Source of the DNA: Cryobacterium suzukii
Lineage (GTDB): Bacteria; Actinomycetota; Actinomycetes; Actinomycetales; Microbacteriaceae
Reading direction: 5' to 3'
Length of the DNA stretch: 64,000 nt
Assembly (NCBI RefSeq): GCF_004403185.1
Contig: NZ_SOHJ01000003.1
Coordinates: 1-64,000, forward strand
Under the pieces are notes generated by a model. It was given only the letters and a program-made list of their open reading frames with translations, ran no database searches and had not been told where the DNA came from. Made by a program: the position numbers and the translations under genes. Shown in pieces: positions 7,728-15,528 of the stretch (position 1 is its first letter; the number at the start of each line of letters is the position of its first letter).

Positions 7728-8360
7728 ATGCGCCTTTACCTCTCGTCGTACGAACTTGGCGATCAACCGTCGGCGTTCACGGCACTGGTCCGCGGGAATG
7801 GACACGGCTGGCTCATCATGAACGCTCTCGACGGGGCTGACCCTGACATGCGGCACCGCGAGACTGCCCGTCAGGTTTCTGCCCTCGCGGGCCTTGGGCT
7901 CGCAGCGAGTGAGCTCGATCTTCGGGTGCACGACGCGGAGAGCCTTTCTGCGACGTTTGCCCACCCGGACTTTTTGTGGGTTCGGGGTGGCAACGTCTTC
8001 ACCCTTCGCGCAGCTATGGCGCGATCGGGGGCCGACGCGCTCATCGTGGAACAGCTCGGACTGGACGCATTCGTCTACGCCGGTTTCAGTGCCGGGGCGT
8101 GCGTCCTCGCCCCAAGCCTGGCGGGCCTCGAAGCATGCGACTCGACAGAGGACGCCGTGTCCCTGTACGGAACGGTGGGGGTTGATGGCCTCGGCATCCT
8201 GGATCGGCCCTTCGTGCCCCACCTTAGATCTCCGAAACACCCGGAAAGCGCGACATTAACCCGGGTGGCCAAGGGTTACGCGCTGGAGGACAGGCCCTAC
8301 TGGGCGCTTCGCGACGGTGATGCGCTAGTGGTCGACGGCAGCCGCGTTGCGCTCCTTTGA
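7728..8360 (+). CDS. Peptidase E-like serine peptidase (family S51)
   Basis: 210 residues starting M-R-L-Y-L-S-S-Y. The nucleophile elbow G-F-S121-A-G-A and the later F-V-P-H165 match the Ser and His of dipeptidase E, a cytosolic enzyme that cleaves Asp-X dipeptides. W-V-R-G-G-N-V (about 84-90) is the family's conserved glycine turn. Length is slightly under the usual 220-230. First gene after repeat copy 5, followed by the DUF1272 gene. Some S51 relatives act on other substrates (cyanophycin, peptides), so specificity is uncertain. Confidence 0.82.
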   Translation: MRLYLSSYELGDQPSAFTALVRGNGHGWLIMNALDGADPDMRHRETARQVSALAGLGLAASELDLRVHDAESLSATFAHPDFLWVRGGNVFTLRAAMARSGADALIVEQLGLDAFVYAGFSAGACVLAPSLAGLEACDSTEDAVSLYGTVGVDGLGILDRPFVPHLRSPKHPESATLTRVAKGYALEDRPYWALRDGDALVVDGSRVALL

Positions 8361-8591
8361 GGGGAGGGGGACGGACGCTTCGACACGTTTTCGGGGCATG
8401 TCAGCACGCGTTATCGGGCGGCGCAGTTCTAGGTCTCGCAGGGGTTCCGCGAACAGGACAAGGACGCTATCTTCCCATTTGATCCGCGTCCACAGTGCGA
8501 CCATCGCAGATCTTTTGGGAATCGTGGGGGTCCAAGCGGACGCCGCAACAAACCGTCGCAGCCGGGCCATTGCGACCTGTCATAATCTGTC

Positions 8592-8855
8592 ATGCTTCAA
8601 ATACGCCCTAACTGCGAATGTTGTGATCGAGATCTCGCTGTCGACGCGGAAGACGTATGGATCTGCACCTTTGAATGCACCTGGTGTGCCGATTGCGTGA
8701 ATATGTTTCCTGGCCGGGCTTGCCCTAATTGTGGTGGAAACCTTGCACGTCGACCCGTGCGTCCGCCACAAGCTCTCATTAAGAATCCTGCTTCGACGAC
8801 CAAGGTCACAGCAACAAACTGCGTGGAACGCATGACAGCCCACGCCTCTCTCTGA
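8592..8855 (+). CDS. DUF1272 small cysteine-rich protein
   Basis: 87 residues. It opens L-Q-I-R-P-N-C-E-C-C-D-R-D-L and has Cys at 8, 10, 11, 25, 29, 32, 35, 44 and 47, ending C-P-N-C-G-G-N-L-A-R-R-P. That is the DUF1272 pattern, a presumed zinc-ribbon protein of unknown function. A CATAAT box sits 5 nt upstream of the ATG. The last 30 residues beyond the family core look unstructured and may be an extension into flanking DNA. Confidence 0.85.
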   Translation: MLQIRPNCECCDRDLAVDAEDVWICTFECTWCADCVNMFPGRACPNCGGNLARRPVRPPQALIKNPASTTKVTATNCVERMTAHASL

Positions 8856-8902
8856 GTCGCCCTCTCACCGCGAACGTACTAGATGGTGTTTGGGCCAGCC
8901 GT

Positions 8903-8928
8903 GTCCCATTCGGGGTTCCCCTTGCGGC
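8903..8928 (+). repeat. Oriented palindromic repeat, copy 6
   Basis: GTCCCATTCGGGG, then TTCCCCTTGCGGC. The second arm, if any, is much decayed (GACGCTTTGTGGGG near 8969). Confidence 0.65.
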
Positions 8929-9116
8929 AGTGCTCGAGCGCACGTGCGATGGCCAGTGCTGTGACTGTTGACGCTTTGTGGGGCGTTCATGATCGCTATT
9001 TGGCACATCGAACTTGTTGCCCTCGGCGCTCCCGGGCAGGCTTCAGCGTCTTGCATCGCATGGGTTCGAGACATTTACGGCAATGCAGGGCACCCCGACA
9101 CGGGGCATGCGACGTC

Positions 9117-9635
9117 TCAGTCGCTCGTGTCCCCAAGGTTTGCAAAGCTCTCTAGGCGGCGATGCAGAGTGAACCGCCGGTCATCGGGCAGCTTTTTCCC
9201 GCGCATGGTGACCACTGCCGCACCCAGGTCAGCGATTGCCACAAATCCTGGTGGGTGCATGTGCCGAACTCGAAGAGCAAAGCCAATCCCGTCGACGACG
9301 ATCTGAGTGAACTCCCATTCCGCCCAGTCCACGGCCCTGGCTTGATCGGCAATCTCCTGCATCCTTGTGGCCAGCAACTCTCGCGGATAGGTCTCCCCGA
9401 GCATCACGAGTAAAGACTCCTCAACCGCTAACCCGGCAATCGTTCGAGCGTCGTCAACGACTCCAGTCACGCGTCCCGCATCGTTCATCAGCTGACCGGT
9501 ACGTTCCATTGTGCGGACGATGAAAGCGGATGGACCGACGCCGACTCCCACACGGACTGATATGTCCGAACCGGACGTGGAACCAGCGTCCCAGGCAATC
9601 GGAACGGACGGATCAGCGGGGCTCAAGAGGATCAT
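9117..9635 (-). CDS. Protein of unknown function
   Basis: 172 residues from ATG 9635. No membrane segment. It contains E-W-E-F-T-Q-I-V-V-D-G and H-P-P-G-F-V-A-I-A-D-L-G, reading like an alternating beta/alpha small protein of the kind found in Streptomyces and Arthrobacter accessory DNA, but I cannot name a family. It is the only gene between repeat copies 6 and 7. Confidence 0.55.
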   Translation of the reverse strand: MILLSPADPSVPIAWDAGSTSGSDISVRVGVGVGPSAFIVRTMERTGQLMNDAGRVTGVVDDARTIAGLAVEESLLVMLGETYPRELLATRMQEIADQARAVDWAEWEFTQIVVDGIGFALRVRHMHPPGFVAIADLGAAVVTMRGKKLPDDRRFTLHRRLESFANLGDTSD

Positions 9636-10215
9636 TCTGTCCGCCTTCGTTGGGTAACACGCTATGACCTGGGCCGCGATGGGTCCCGGCCTAGGGCCGA
9701 TCGAATCGCATGGTGGGCCGCGCCGCGGGACGTGTCGAAGCTTAGGATTCACCTAATCGAGCACCGGCCGCAACCCTTTAGAACGCTCCCGGTGAATTTG
9801 AGGGCAAGTGTCTCGTAACGCAAGTGCCTTAAACCACATGGGTTTTGATCCAAATGATTGCCTTGGTCACTCAGGGGCCGAATTCGTGGCATTTCGTATC
9901 CCTAGGTGGACAGGCATACGGGCATCAGTCCGACCAAATGGCGCGGAGGACGCGGATGGCTTCCTCAAAGTCGATGTCTTCGCGTTTGCTGGTAATCCAG
10001 CACCGACGATGTCGCCGAAGCCGCCGCGAGCATCCCCGTCATCGGAAACTAGCGCCACAAAGCGCTAACAGTCACAAACCGATCTGGACTCGAACCTCGC
10101 GTCCCGTAAGGGGCTCCCCCGAGAAGCAGTTCAAAACGGAGTTCGGGCAAGTGCGGCAGTGTGGCACCGGGCCCGAGTTGTGGGAATGTTGACGAATGGG
10201 GGAATCTAGTGTTGG
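9636..10215. other. 580 bp without a confident gene; repeat copy 7
   Basis: Holds repeat copy 7 (10101-10120). On the minus strand about 9934-10014 one frame reads E-D-I-D-F-E-E-A-I-R-V-L-R-A-I-W-S-D then stop, which looks like the tail of a lost gene, but nothing upstream supports it. Confidence 0.35.
10101..10120 (+). repeat. Oriented palindromic repeat, copy 7
   Basis: GTCCCGTAAGGGGCTCCCCC. The first arm is perfect; the right half is decayed. Confidence 0.6.
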
Positions 10216-11829
10216 GTGTCGACGGCGAAGCACTGGTTCAGGTCGTTCACGGTGAGCGCCCGAGGAGCAGTCGGCTCGATGATGGCGGCGACTCTGGTTT
10301 CCAGGGCGCTGGGTTTTGCGAAGGCCATTCTGCTGGTCGCTGCCATCGGCGGAACCAGCACGGCCGTCGCTGGTCAAACGTTTGAAATCGCGAACTCGGC
10401 TCCGACCTACCTGTTTGCCCTGATCGCCGGCGGCGTCCTCGGCGCCGTACTTGTTCCCCAGATCGTTCGGAACCTGCACGCTGGCCCCGCGGGTCAGGAA
10501 GACACTGATCGCCTTCTGACGATCATTCTTATCGGCGGGGCCGGCGCCACGGTCGTTCTTACCTTGTGTGCGCCGGGAATCGTCTGGATCTACGCCACGA
10601 CGTGGTCCGCGCCGTGGCTAGGGCTTGCCGCGTCGATGGCGTACTGGTGCCTGCCGCAAATTTTCTTTCTCATCGCCTTCGCCGTCTTGTCGCAGGTGTT
10701 GAACGCGCGCGGTGTGTTCGGTGCCCCAGCCTGGGCGCCTGCAATCTCGAACGTCGTTGGCATCGGCGGCATCGTGGTGTTCCTCGTCGCTCTGCCTTCC
10801 GGACTGGGTGACGCTGGCTCGTGGAACCCACTGATGGTCGCGGTCCTCAGCGGTGCCGCGACCTTGGCCATCGCCGTCCAGTCCCTTTTGTTGCTGATTC
10901 CGCTGCGTCGCATCGGTTTCCGTCTGCGCTTCCGATGGGGCGTTGCCGGTCTCGGCCACATGTCCTCGCTGGCCGGCTGGACTCTGGGCGGGGTGTTTGC
11001 CAGTCAAGTTGCCTACCTGGTGACGGCGAACGTAGCCAGCAGTGCCGGAGAGTCACTCAATCAATTGGGCATCGACGGGGCAAGCCTGAACTCCCTCTCG
11101 ATCGCATACCTGCTGATGCTTCTGCCCCATGGAATCGTGACTGTGTCATTGACTACGGCCCTCTACACACGCATGAGCGGGGCGGCCGCACGCATCAACT
11201 TCGCTGAAGTCGAGTCCTTGTCCAATCTCGCGCTTCGACCTGTCGCGTATGTGTCACTCGCTGCCGCGGCAGTTTTCGTTGCTGTCGGGCCGATTCTGAC
11301 TGAGGCGATCTTTGGCACGCCCCTCATCGGCCACGTCTTGCAGGTGCTGGCGGTCGGCCTCGTCGGCTTCAGCCAGGCCTACGTCCTCAACCGGACATCC
11401 TTCACTCTGCAAGACGCCCGAGGCCCGTTCATCACACAACTCACCATCGCCGTGCTCTCTGCAGCCGGTGCGCTTGCAGCGGCGATCCTGCTGCCCCCGC
11501 AGCTGACCGTGATCGGAATCGCAGCCGGCATCTCGATCGCGAACATCGCCGGATGGTCGACAGCTCACGTCCTACTCCGACGAACTTTCCGAAAACGCGG
11601 ACACGAACCCGACTCCGAGCCGGGCGCGGTGTGGGCCCTGACCCGGCTCTTGGCGACGGCAATGATCAGCGCCACAGCCGGGCTGGCCGCGACGACTATC
11701 ATCAGCACGCCAGCCAGCTTCCTCGGAAGGGCCCTGATTTTCCTTCTCGCCGCCTCCATCGTCAGCGGGGTGTTTGTTGGGATCAGTTGGCTCTTGGGCG
11801 ACCGCACAATCAACGATCTCCGGCGGTAG
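10216..11829 (+). CDS. MurJ/MviN-like lipid II flippase paralogue
   Basis: 537 residues, starting at GTG. About 14 hydrophobic helices in the MOP-exporter layout, opening A-A-T-L-V-S-R-A-L-G-F-A-K with P-T-Y-L-F-A-L-I-A-G-G-V-L-G-A-V-L-V-P-Q, the MviN signature region. MurJ moves lipid-linked peptidoglycan precursors across the membrane. Actinobacteria usually keep their housekeeping murJ near the origin with a kinase-like tail; this copy stands alone between repeat copies 7 and 8, so it is probably a cargo paralogue, perhaps for another lipid-linked sugar. Flippase family is clear, substrate is not. Confidence 0.8.
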   Translation: MSTAKHWFRSFTVSARGAVGSMMAATLVSRALGFAKAILLVAAIGGTSTAVAGQTFEIANSAPTYLFALIAGGVLGAVLVPQIVRNLHAGPAGQEDTDRLLTIILIGGAGATVVLTLCAPGIVWIYATTWSAPWLGLAASMAYWCLPQIFFLIAFAVLSQVLNARGVFGAPAWAPAISNVVGIGGIVVFLVALPSGLGDAGSWNPLMVAVLSGAATLAIAVQSLLLLIPLRRIGFRLRFRWGVAGLGHMSSLAGWTLGGVFASQVAYLVTANVASSAGESLNQLGIDGASLNSLSIAYLLMLLPHGIVTVSLTTALYTRMSGAAARINFAEVESLSNLALRPVAYVSLAAAAVFVAVGPILTEAIFGTPLIGHVLQVLAVGLVGFSQAYVLNRTSFTLQDARGPFITQLTIAVLSAAGALAAAILLPPQLTVIGIAAGISIANIAGWSTAHVLLRRTFRKRGHEPDSEPGAVWALTRLLATAMISATAGLAATTIISTPASFLGRALIFLLAASIVSGVFVGISWLLGDRTINDLRR

Positions 11830-11892
11830 CCGCAGCAAGAACGGTTCCGCGATCCCACAGCCATTCTCGGATGCGCAAGCTTCCATCGAGAA

Positions 11893-11916
11893 TCCCGTTG
11901 AGGGTTCCCCAACGGG
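11893..11916 (+). repeat. Oriented palindromic repeat, copy 8
   Basis: CCCGTTGAGGG, TT, CCCCAACGGG: near-perfect hairpin with different stem bases from copies 2 and 7, so pairing was kept while sequence changed (CGTTG against CAACG). Confidence 0.75.
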
Positions 11917-11988
11917 TTCGGCTTCTGCGCGCCAACAGGGCAATCGTCCGAATCTGATTGCCTGATGATCCTAAATTTGTTCTTCTGC

Positions 11989-12020
11989 TTGCCAGATGGC
12001 AACTAGATGCTATCTTGACA
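11989..12020 (+). promoter_or_regulatory. Possible promoter with TTGCCA-GA-TGGCAA palindrome
   Basis: TTGCCAGATGGCAA (11989-12002) is a perfect 6-bp palindrome whose left half is also a -35-like TTGCCA, 16 bp before TATCTT (12011-12016). TTGACA follows at 12015-12020. The winged-helix regulator at 12970 could bind here; inference only. Confidence 0.35.
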
Positions 12021-12057
12021 GTATTGCACCGAGGCTTCACCAACTGGGGGATACAAA

Positions 12058-12969
12058 ATGAGCGACCGATTTGAAGGCACACTCGATGGGATGGCAGATT
12101 CTGGAGCAACAGCTCATGCTCGATCATTGTTGAAAACTGGGGATGACGTCGGGGTCCGGGTTGGGGAAGCCATCGATGCCCGCACTCGAGCAGTGGCTGA
12201 AACTTGGATGGCTGTGGCAACCCTCACCCTTGCCCTGACGTTTGTCGTGAGTAGTGCAAGCGTGTCGGCCGATGGCTGGGCGGTGAGTCCCGGTTTTGAA
12301 ATATCCGGGCTTAACATTCTTCATCTACTCTTAGTGCCCTTTTTTGTCGCGTCCATGCTCGAATTGGGACTTCGCGATCAGCTGCCCGCAGAGCACACTC
12401 CAGAGACCCGCCGTCACGGACGGCTGGTCTCGACTGCCTCGGCATTCGCGCTGGTCGTGCTTCTCTGTCTCTCCCTATTTGCCGGTCCGATCGCGTTGCC
12501 TCTTCTGGTCGGGATTGTCGTACTCGCCGCTGTGCCGCTCAGTACCCTCGCGCTCCGCTCGGCGCTGCTGGCCCGGGCGGCGGGTGTTCGCCGCTCGGCC
12601 GCCACAACGCTGGCGCCATTGAGCCTGAACGTCCGAGTAGTGACACTTGTGCTCGGTACTTGGCTAGGAGCGCTCGGCGTAGCAGCAGGATTGTCCTCGT
12701 CTATTCCTTGGTCGATAACCAGCGCAGCACTGATCCTTGCGATCTTGGCCACGCGAGATAGCCGGTGGGGTTTATCTCGACTCGCCCAGGAGTGGGGCCG
12801 CACTCAGCGGATCGCTTTCGGTTGTTCTTTCCTCCTCATGAATGGCCTCGCCGCAGTGCTGGCCCGCACGGACTGGGATCTGACCATCGTGGGCTTGGTT
12901 GGTGGCATCTGCGTTGCAGCTCCGTTGGCAATTGCTTCGTTCAGGCCGGCCCCAATCTGCGAGGCATGA
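12058..12969 (+). CDS. Polytopic membrane protein of unknown function
   Basis: 303 residues with about eight hydrophobic helices beginning near residue 47, after a soluble N-terminus (1-45). The GGGGGA before the ATG is a usable ribosome site. It ends directly before the winged-helix regulator gene (TGA then ATG with no gap), so the two are one operon: a membrane protein plus its likely regulator. No transport motif or family recognised. Confidence 0.7.
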   Translation: MSDRFEGTLDGMADSGATAHARSLLKTGDDVGVRVGEAIDARTRAVAETWMAVATLTLALTFVVSSASVSADGWAVSPGFEISGLNILHLLLVPFFVASMLELGLRDQLPAEHTPETRRHGRLVSTASAFALVVLLCLSLFAGPIALPLLVGIVVLAAVPLSTLALRSALLARAAGVRRSAATTLAPLSLNVRVVTLVLGTWLGALGVAAGLSSSIPWSITSAALILAILATRDSRWGLSRLAQEWGRTQRIAFGCSFLLMNGLAAVLARTDWDLTIVGLVGGICVAAPLAIASFRPAPICEA

Positions 12970-13281
12970 ATGGCTGGCCACCCTCGGCACGATCTCGACG
13001 ATGCCCTGCTCACACCGCTACGCTTCTCAGTGATGGCCGCTCTGCGATCAGATGTCGAAATTGACTTCTCTTCCCTACGCGATCTACTCGAAACCGACGA
13101 CTCAGCCTTGAGCAAAGCGATCAGCACGCTAAAAACCGCAGGCTATCTCATGGTGCGTAAGGGTTACGTGGGCAACCGGCCACGAACCTGGCTGACGGCG
13201 ACACCGGCGGGGTCAGCGGCCATGGAAATTCACATCGCCGCCCTGCAGGCCATCGCGGCGGGCGTACCTCCGACGGCGTAG
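12970..13281 (+). CDS. Winged-helix transcriptional regulator (HTH_34-like)
   Basis: 103 residues. L-T-P-L-R-F-S-V-M-A-A-L, then D-F-S-S-L-R-D-L-L-E-T-D-D-S-A-L-S-K-A-I-S-T-L-K-T-A-G-Y-L and a wing with R-T-W-L-T-A-T-P-A-G match the small MarR/PadR-like regulators of the HTH_34 class (winged helix with almost no extra domain). It probably controls the membrane gene upstream, with which it is translationally coupled. Repeat copy 9 follows. Confidence 0.82.
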   Translation: MAGHPRHDLDDALLTPLRFSVMAALRSDVEIDFSSLRDLLETDDSALSKAISTLKTAGYLMVRKGYVGNRPRTWLTATPAGSAAMEIHIAALQAIAAGVPPTA

Positions 13282-13325
13282 ATCAAAGCCGCGGTCCGCA
13301 GATACCCTGGCGAATCGGATCTGGA

Positions 13326-13352
13326 TTCCCGTAAGGGGTTCCTGGATCGGGA
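13326..13352 (+). repeat. Oriented palindromic repeat, copy 9
   Basis: TTCCCGTAAGGGGTTCC (13326-13342) followed by a decayed right half TGGATCGGGA. Confidence 0.65.
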
Positions 13353-13367
13353 CTCACTTTGCTGCTC

Positions 13368-13700
13368 TTAGCTCCCGATTTGGACGAAAGCACGCAAGGG
13401 CGTTGGGCTGAAGTCGTGCCCTTCGATGAAACCCATGGATTTGTAGAATGCTCGTCGGCCCGGTTCGTCATCGGTCAGTAGCACCTTTTGTCGAACGTGA
13501 ACGTAGTGCTCGATGACGTTATCGACCAAAGCCCTGCCGAGTCCGTTTCGCTGATACGACGTAGGACGACTGCTCCACCGCGCGGACAAGGGCCTCGGGG
13601 GCGCTCGCGTACACTGACCACCCGACGCTTTCGTAGAGACCGACGAGGTCGGTTCGGGCTAGGTGCTTCAACTCGGAAAATGCGAAGGGAGATATGCTGC
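13368..13700 (-). pseudogene. GNAT acetyltransferase with internal deletion
   Basis: Two halves of one GNAT remain in different frames on the minus strand. The N-terminal part (about 13700-13560) reads L-V-G-L-Y-E-S-V-G-W-S-V-Y then A-V-E-Q-S-S-Y-V-V. The C-terminal part (13589-13368) reads T-S-Y-Q-R-N-G-L-G-R-A-L-V-D then F-Y-K-S-M-G-F and stops. About 40-45 residues between V-V and the Y-Q-R motif, normally present, are missing. The joint TACGTCGTATCAG suggests a deletion between short matches (CGTCGTA). No intact start. Confidence 0.7.
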
Positions 13701-13735
13701 CATGGTCTCACGCGCAAACACGGGCATTCACGGGC

Positions 13736-13763
13736 GTCCCGCAGGGGGTTCCCCTTGCGCGGC
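13736..13763 (+). repeat. Oriented palindromic repeat, copy 10
   Basis: GTCCCGCAGGGGGTTCCCC (13736-13754) then TTGCGCGG. It lies upstream of the GNAT remnant's 5' end and downstream of the racemase-like gene's stop. Confidence 0.75.
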
Positions 13764-13867
13764 ATCGACCCCACCACGAATCGATCACACAATACCGGCC
13801 ACACGTATGCGGCTGCACAGCAGCAGAAGACTGCCAGGCCGAGAGCCGTGATCAAATGCTTAGACGA

Positions 13868-14572
13868 TCACATGCTAACGCCGAGAGCCGCCTGAACAAT
13901 TGCTTGACAGTGGATCTCGGTAGTCGAGAACAGCGGGAACTCTAAGTCGGCCGAGTTGTCGAGGAGTAGAGGGATCTCAGTGCAACCCAGAACAACCCCT
14001 TCGGCACCGCGATTGACCAATCCTTTGCAGATTTCTAGGAACTTGGTTCTGGTTTCGTCTGTGAAGTGTCCCAGTGTCAACTCCTCGATGATGGCATCGT
14101 GGACGTAGCCACGCGTTCTGTCGTCAGGCACGATGACGGTTATGCCGAGCTCCTCGAAACGTCGCCGGTAAAATTCGCCCTCCATCGTCCTTCTTACGCC
14201 GAGGAGCCCGACGCTAGTTAGCCTTGCTTGGCTTACTGCGCTAGCAGTGGCTTCGGCGATATCAACGACATTCACGCCCGTGCGATTAGTGATAGCGGGA
14301 ACGAATCGATGCAAGCCGTTGGCACTCAGTGCAACGATCTCAGCACCCGCCCCCGAAAGTCGAGCAACCGAGTCAACGATCTGCGCCTCAGAAACAATTT
14401 CAGAAGGGTCTGCTGCTTGGGCGTCCAAGAATGTCTGCTCATCCAAACTGTCGACGAGCATTCTCGCGGACCGATGACCTCCCAGTTCCTTCCGCACCAT
14501 CACGTTAATCAAGCGGTAGTACTCGGCCGTTGAAATCCAACTCAGCCCGCCAACAATGCCTATTTGTTTCAT
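13868..14572 (-). CDS. Aspartate/glutamate racemase-like protein lacking the first catalytic residue
   Basis: 234 residues, normal length, opening M-K-Q-I-G-I-V-G-G-L-S-W. The family uses two bases: a Cys (or Thr in E. coli YgeA) just before Asn in a C/T-N-T motif, and a Cys in G-C-T-E. Here the second is present (G-C197-T-E-I) but the first reads L-S83-A84-N85-G-L-H, with Ala in place of Cys/Thr. So ordinary two-base racemisation is doubtful; Ser83 might take part, or the enzyme may be a one-base variant. TATTCT lies 6 nt before the ATG, so it is probably leaderless. Confidence 0.82.
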   Translation of the reverse strand: MKQIGIVGGLSWISTAEYYRLINVMVRKELGGHRSARMLVDSLDEQTFLDAQAADPSEIVSEAQIVDSVARLSGAGAEIVALSANGLHRFVPAITNRTGVNVVDIAEATASAVSQARLTSVGLLGVRRTMEGEFYRRRFEELGITVIVPDDRTRGYVHDAIIEELTLGHFTDETRTKFLEICKGLVNRGAEGVVLGCTEIPLLLDNSADLEFPLFSTTEIHCQAIVQAALGVSM

Positions 14573-14578
14573 CGTTTC

Positions 14579-14584
14579 AGAATA
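14579..14584 (-). promoter_or_regulatory. -10 box TATTCT of the racemase-like gene
   Basis: On the minus strand TATTCT ends 6 nt before ATG 14572; no Shine-Dalgarno. Confidence 0.4.
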
Positions 14585-14633
14585 TCGGTCGCGAAAAAAC
14601 GGGGGTGTCTATACCGCTCCTATCGCAACAAGT

Positions 14634-14659
14634 GTCCCGCAGGGGGTTCGGCATGCGGG
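14634..14659 (+). repeat. Oriented palindromic repeat, copy 11
   Basis: GTCCCGCAGGGGG, then TTCGGCATGCGGGT; the outer CCCGCA/TGCGGG pairs perfectly. Confidence 0.75.
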
Positions 14660-14684
14660 TATTCGCTTGTTGCTTTCATTTAGA

Positions 14685-14690
14685 TAGCCT
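14685..14690 (+). promoter_or_regulatory. -10 box TAGCCT of a leaderless gene
   Basis: TAGCCT ends 6 nt before ATG 14697, a main reason to accept the 63-residue gene. Confidence 0.45.
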
Positions 14691-14696
14691 GAAGGC

Positions 14697-14888
14697 ATGT
14701 CATCGGCTCAGATCAGCTCATCGCGACGCAGAATGTGGATTTTCGGGATCGTTTACAGTGTGGTGATTCTCGGGGTCGGTCTGTGGGTGGGCCTTGGTAC
14801 TGGCAACTGGCTTGTGCTCCTCTGCGCCGGAGGTTTGGTCGTTGTGCCTGTCGGTCGGGAGGCTCTTCGATCGCGTAAATCCCGCTAA
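14697..14888 (+). CDS. Small two-helix membrane protein
   Basis: 63 residues: a short polar N-terminus, helices at about 13-33 and 36-53, and a basic tail R-E-A-L-R-S-R-K-S-R. No family recognised; topology probably N-in/C-in. The -10 box upstream supports the start. Its TAA is directly followed by repeat unit 12 (14889), with no spacer. Confidence 0.6.
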   Translation: MSSAQISSSRRRMWIFGIVYSVVILGVGLWVGLGTGNWLVLLCAGGLVVVPVGREALRSRKSR

Positions 14889-14905
14889 CCCTTCGGCTTC
14901 CGGGC
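14889..14905 (+). repeat. Oriented palindromic repeat, copy 12 (right half only)
   Basis: CCCTTCGGCTTCCGGGC matches the right half of copy 5 (GGGTTCGGCTTGCGGGC) at 14 of 17 positions and abuts the stop codon of the preceding gene. Confidence 0.5.
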
Positions 14906-14947
14906 ATCCACTACAATCTGCTTGGGCAGTCTCGGTGGACCCGTGGT

Positions 14948-14953
14948 GATTAT
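14948..14953 (+). promoter_or_regulatory. -10 box GATTAT of a leaderless gene
   Basis: GATTAT ends 6 nt before ATG 14960; no Shine-Dalgarno. Confidence 0.4.
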
Positions 14954-14959
14954 GAGCGC

Positions 14960-15493
14960 ATGGCACATCTGGGACCCGTAACCTGGCCACCAGGCCCACT
15001 CAGGACCGAGCGCCTGGTGCTCCGTGAGTCTGAGCCTGGGGACCGTTCGGCTGTCATCGATCTGCTCGGGTCGCCGGAAATGTGCGCTCACCTTGGCGGC
15101 CCTCAGCCGCGCGACGAACTCGAACGGGCGGTGCCTGAAATCCCGGGTCATCGCCCCGGCTACTTCGTCGTCGATCGCGATGGAGCGACGATCGGTATAG
15201 TCACTTTCGATCGGCGCGACGCGGAGCGTCCGGGGCACATTCACCCGGATGGCGGCGAGGCCGAGCTCAGCTATAATGTGGGGATTCGGTACGCCACCGA
15301 GGCATGCGCAGCGGCACTTCGCTGGTTCGCCGGCGCGCTCCCCGGCGAGCTTGTGGTGCTTTGCACGCAGTCCGCCAGCGATGCCTCGGTGCGTGTCGCG
15401 GCGAAGCTGGGGTTCACCGAGACGGAGCGATTCGAAGAGTACGGCGCCGAGCCGTGGTTTGGCGTGTGGTCGTCGGGCTCGCCGAGTGTTTGA
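14960..15493 (+). CDS. GNAT acetyltransferase (RimJ-like) with damaged acetyl-CoA loop
   Basis: 177 residues. L-R-T-E-R-L-V-L-R-E-S at 14-24 is the usual RimJ/RimL-like opening, and L-C-T-Q-S-A-S-D-A-S-V-R-V-A-A-K-L-G-F the usual end. Between them relatives carry a loop such as L-P-E-A-W-G-R-G-Y-A-T-E-A; here E-L-S-Y is followed at once by N-V-G-I-R-Y-A-T-E-A. About eight residues with the Q/R-x-x-G-x-G/A pyrophosphate-binding motif appear lost, although the frame is intact. It may be inactive. Confidence 0.75.
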   Translation: MAHLGPVTWPPGPLRTERLVLRESEPGDRSAVIDLLGSPEMCAHLGGPQPRDELERAVPEIPGHRPGYFVVDRDGATIGIVTFDRRDAERPGHIHPDGGEAELSYNVGIRYATEACAAALRWFAGALPGELVVLCTQSASDASVRVAAKLGFTETERFEEYGAEPWFGVWSSGSPSV

Positions 15494-15501
15494 GCGAAAT
15501 C

Positions 15502-15527
15502 GTCCCTAACCTCTTCCCTCTTGCGGG
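15502..15527 (+). repeat. Oriented palindromic repeat, copy 13
   Basis: GTCCCTAACC, TC, TTCCCTCTTGCGGGC. The ends match the consensus (GTCCC at the left, CTTGCGGGC at the right), the middle is decayed. It fills nearly all of the 35-bp gap between two GNAT genes. Confidence 0.5.
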
Positions 15528-15528
15528 C

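Noticed and set aside
8325..8570. 81-residue minus-strand frame after the peptidase E gene
   Set aside because: Overlaps the peptidase C-terminus and has no promoter, ribosome site or recognisable motif.
9934..10014. Tail E-D-I-D-F-E-E-A-I-R-V-L on the minus strand
   Set aside because: Protein-like but short, with no upstream reading frame or start; at best a remnant.
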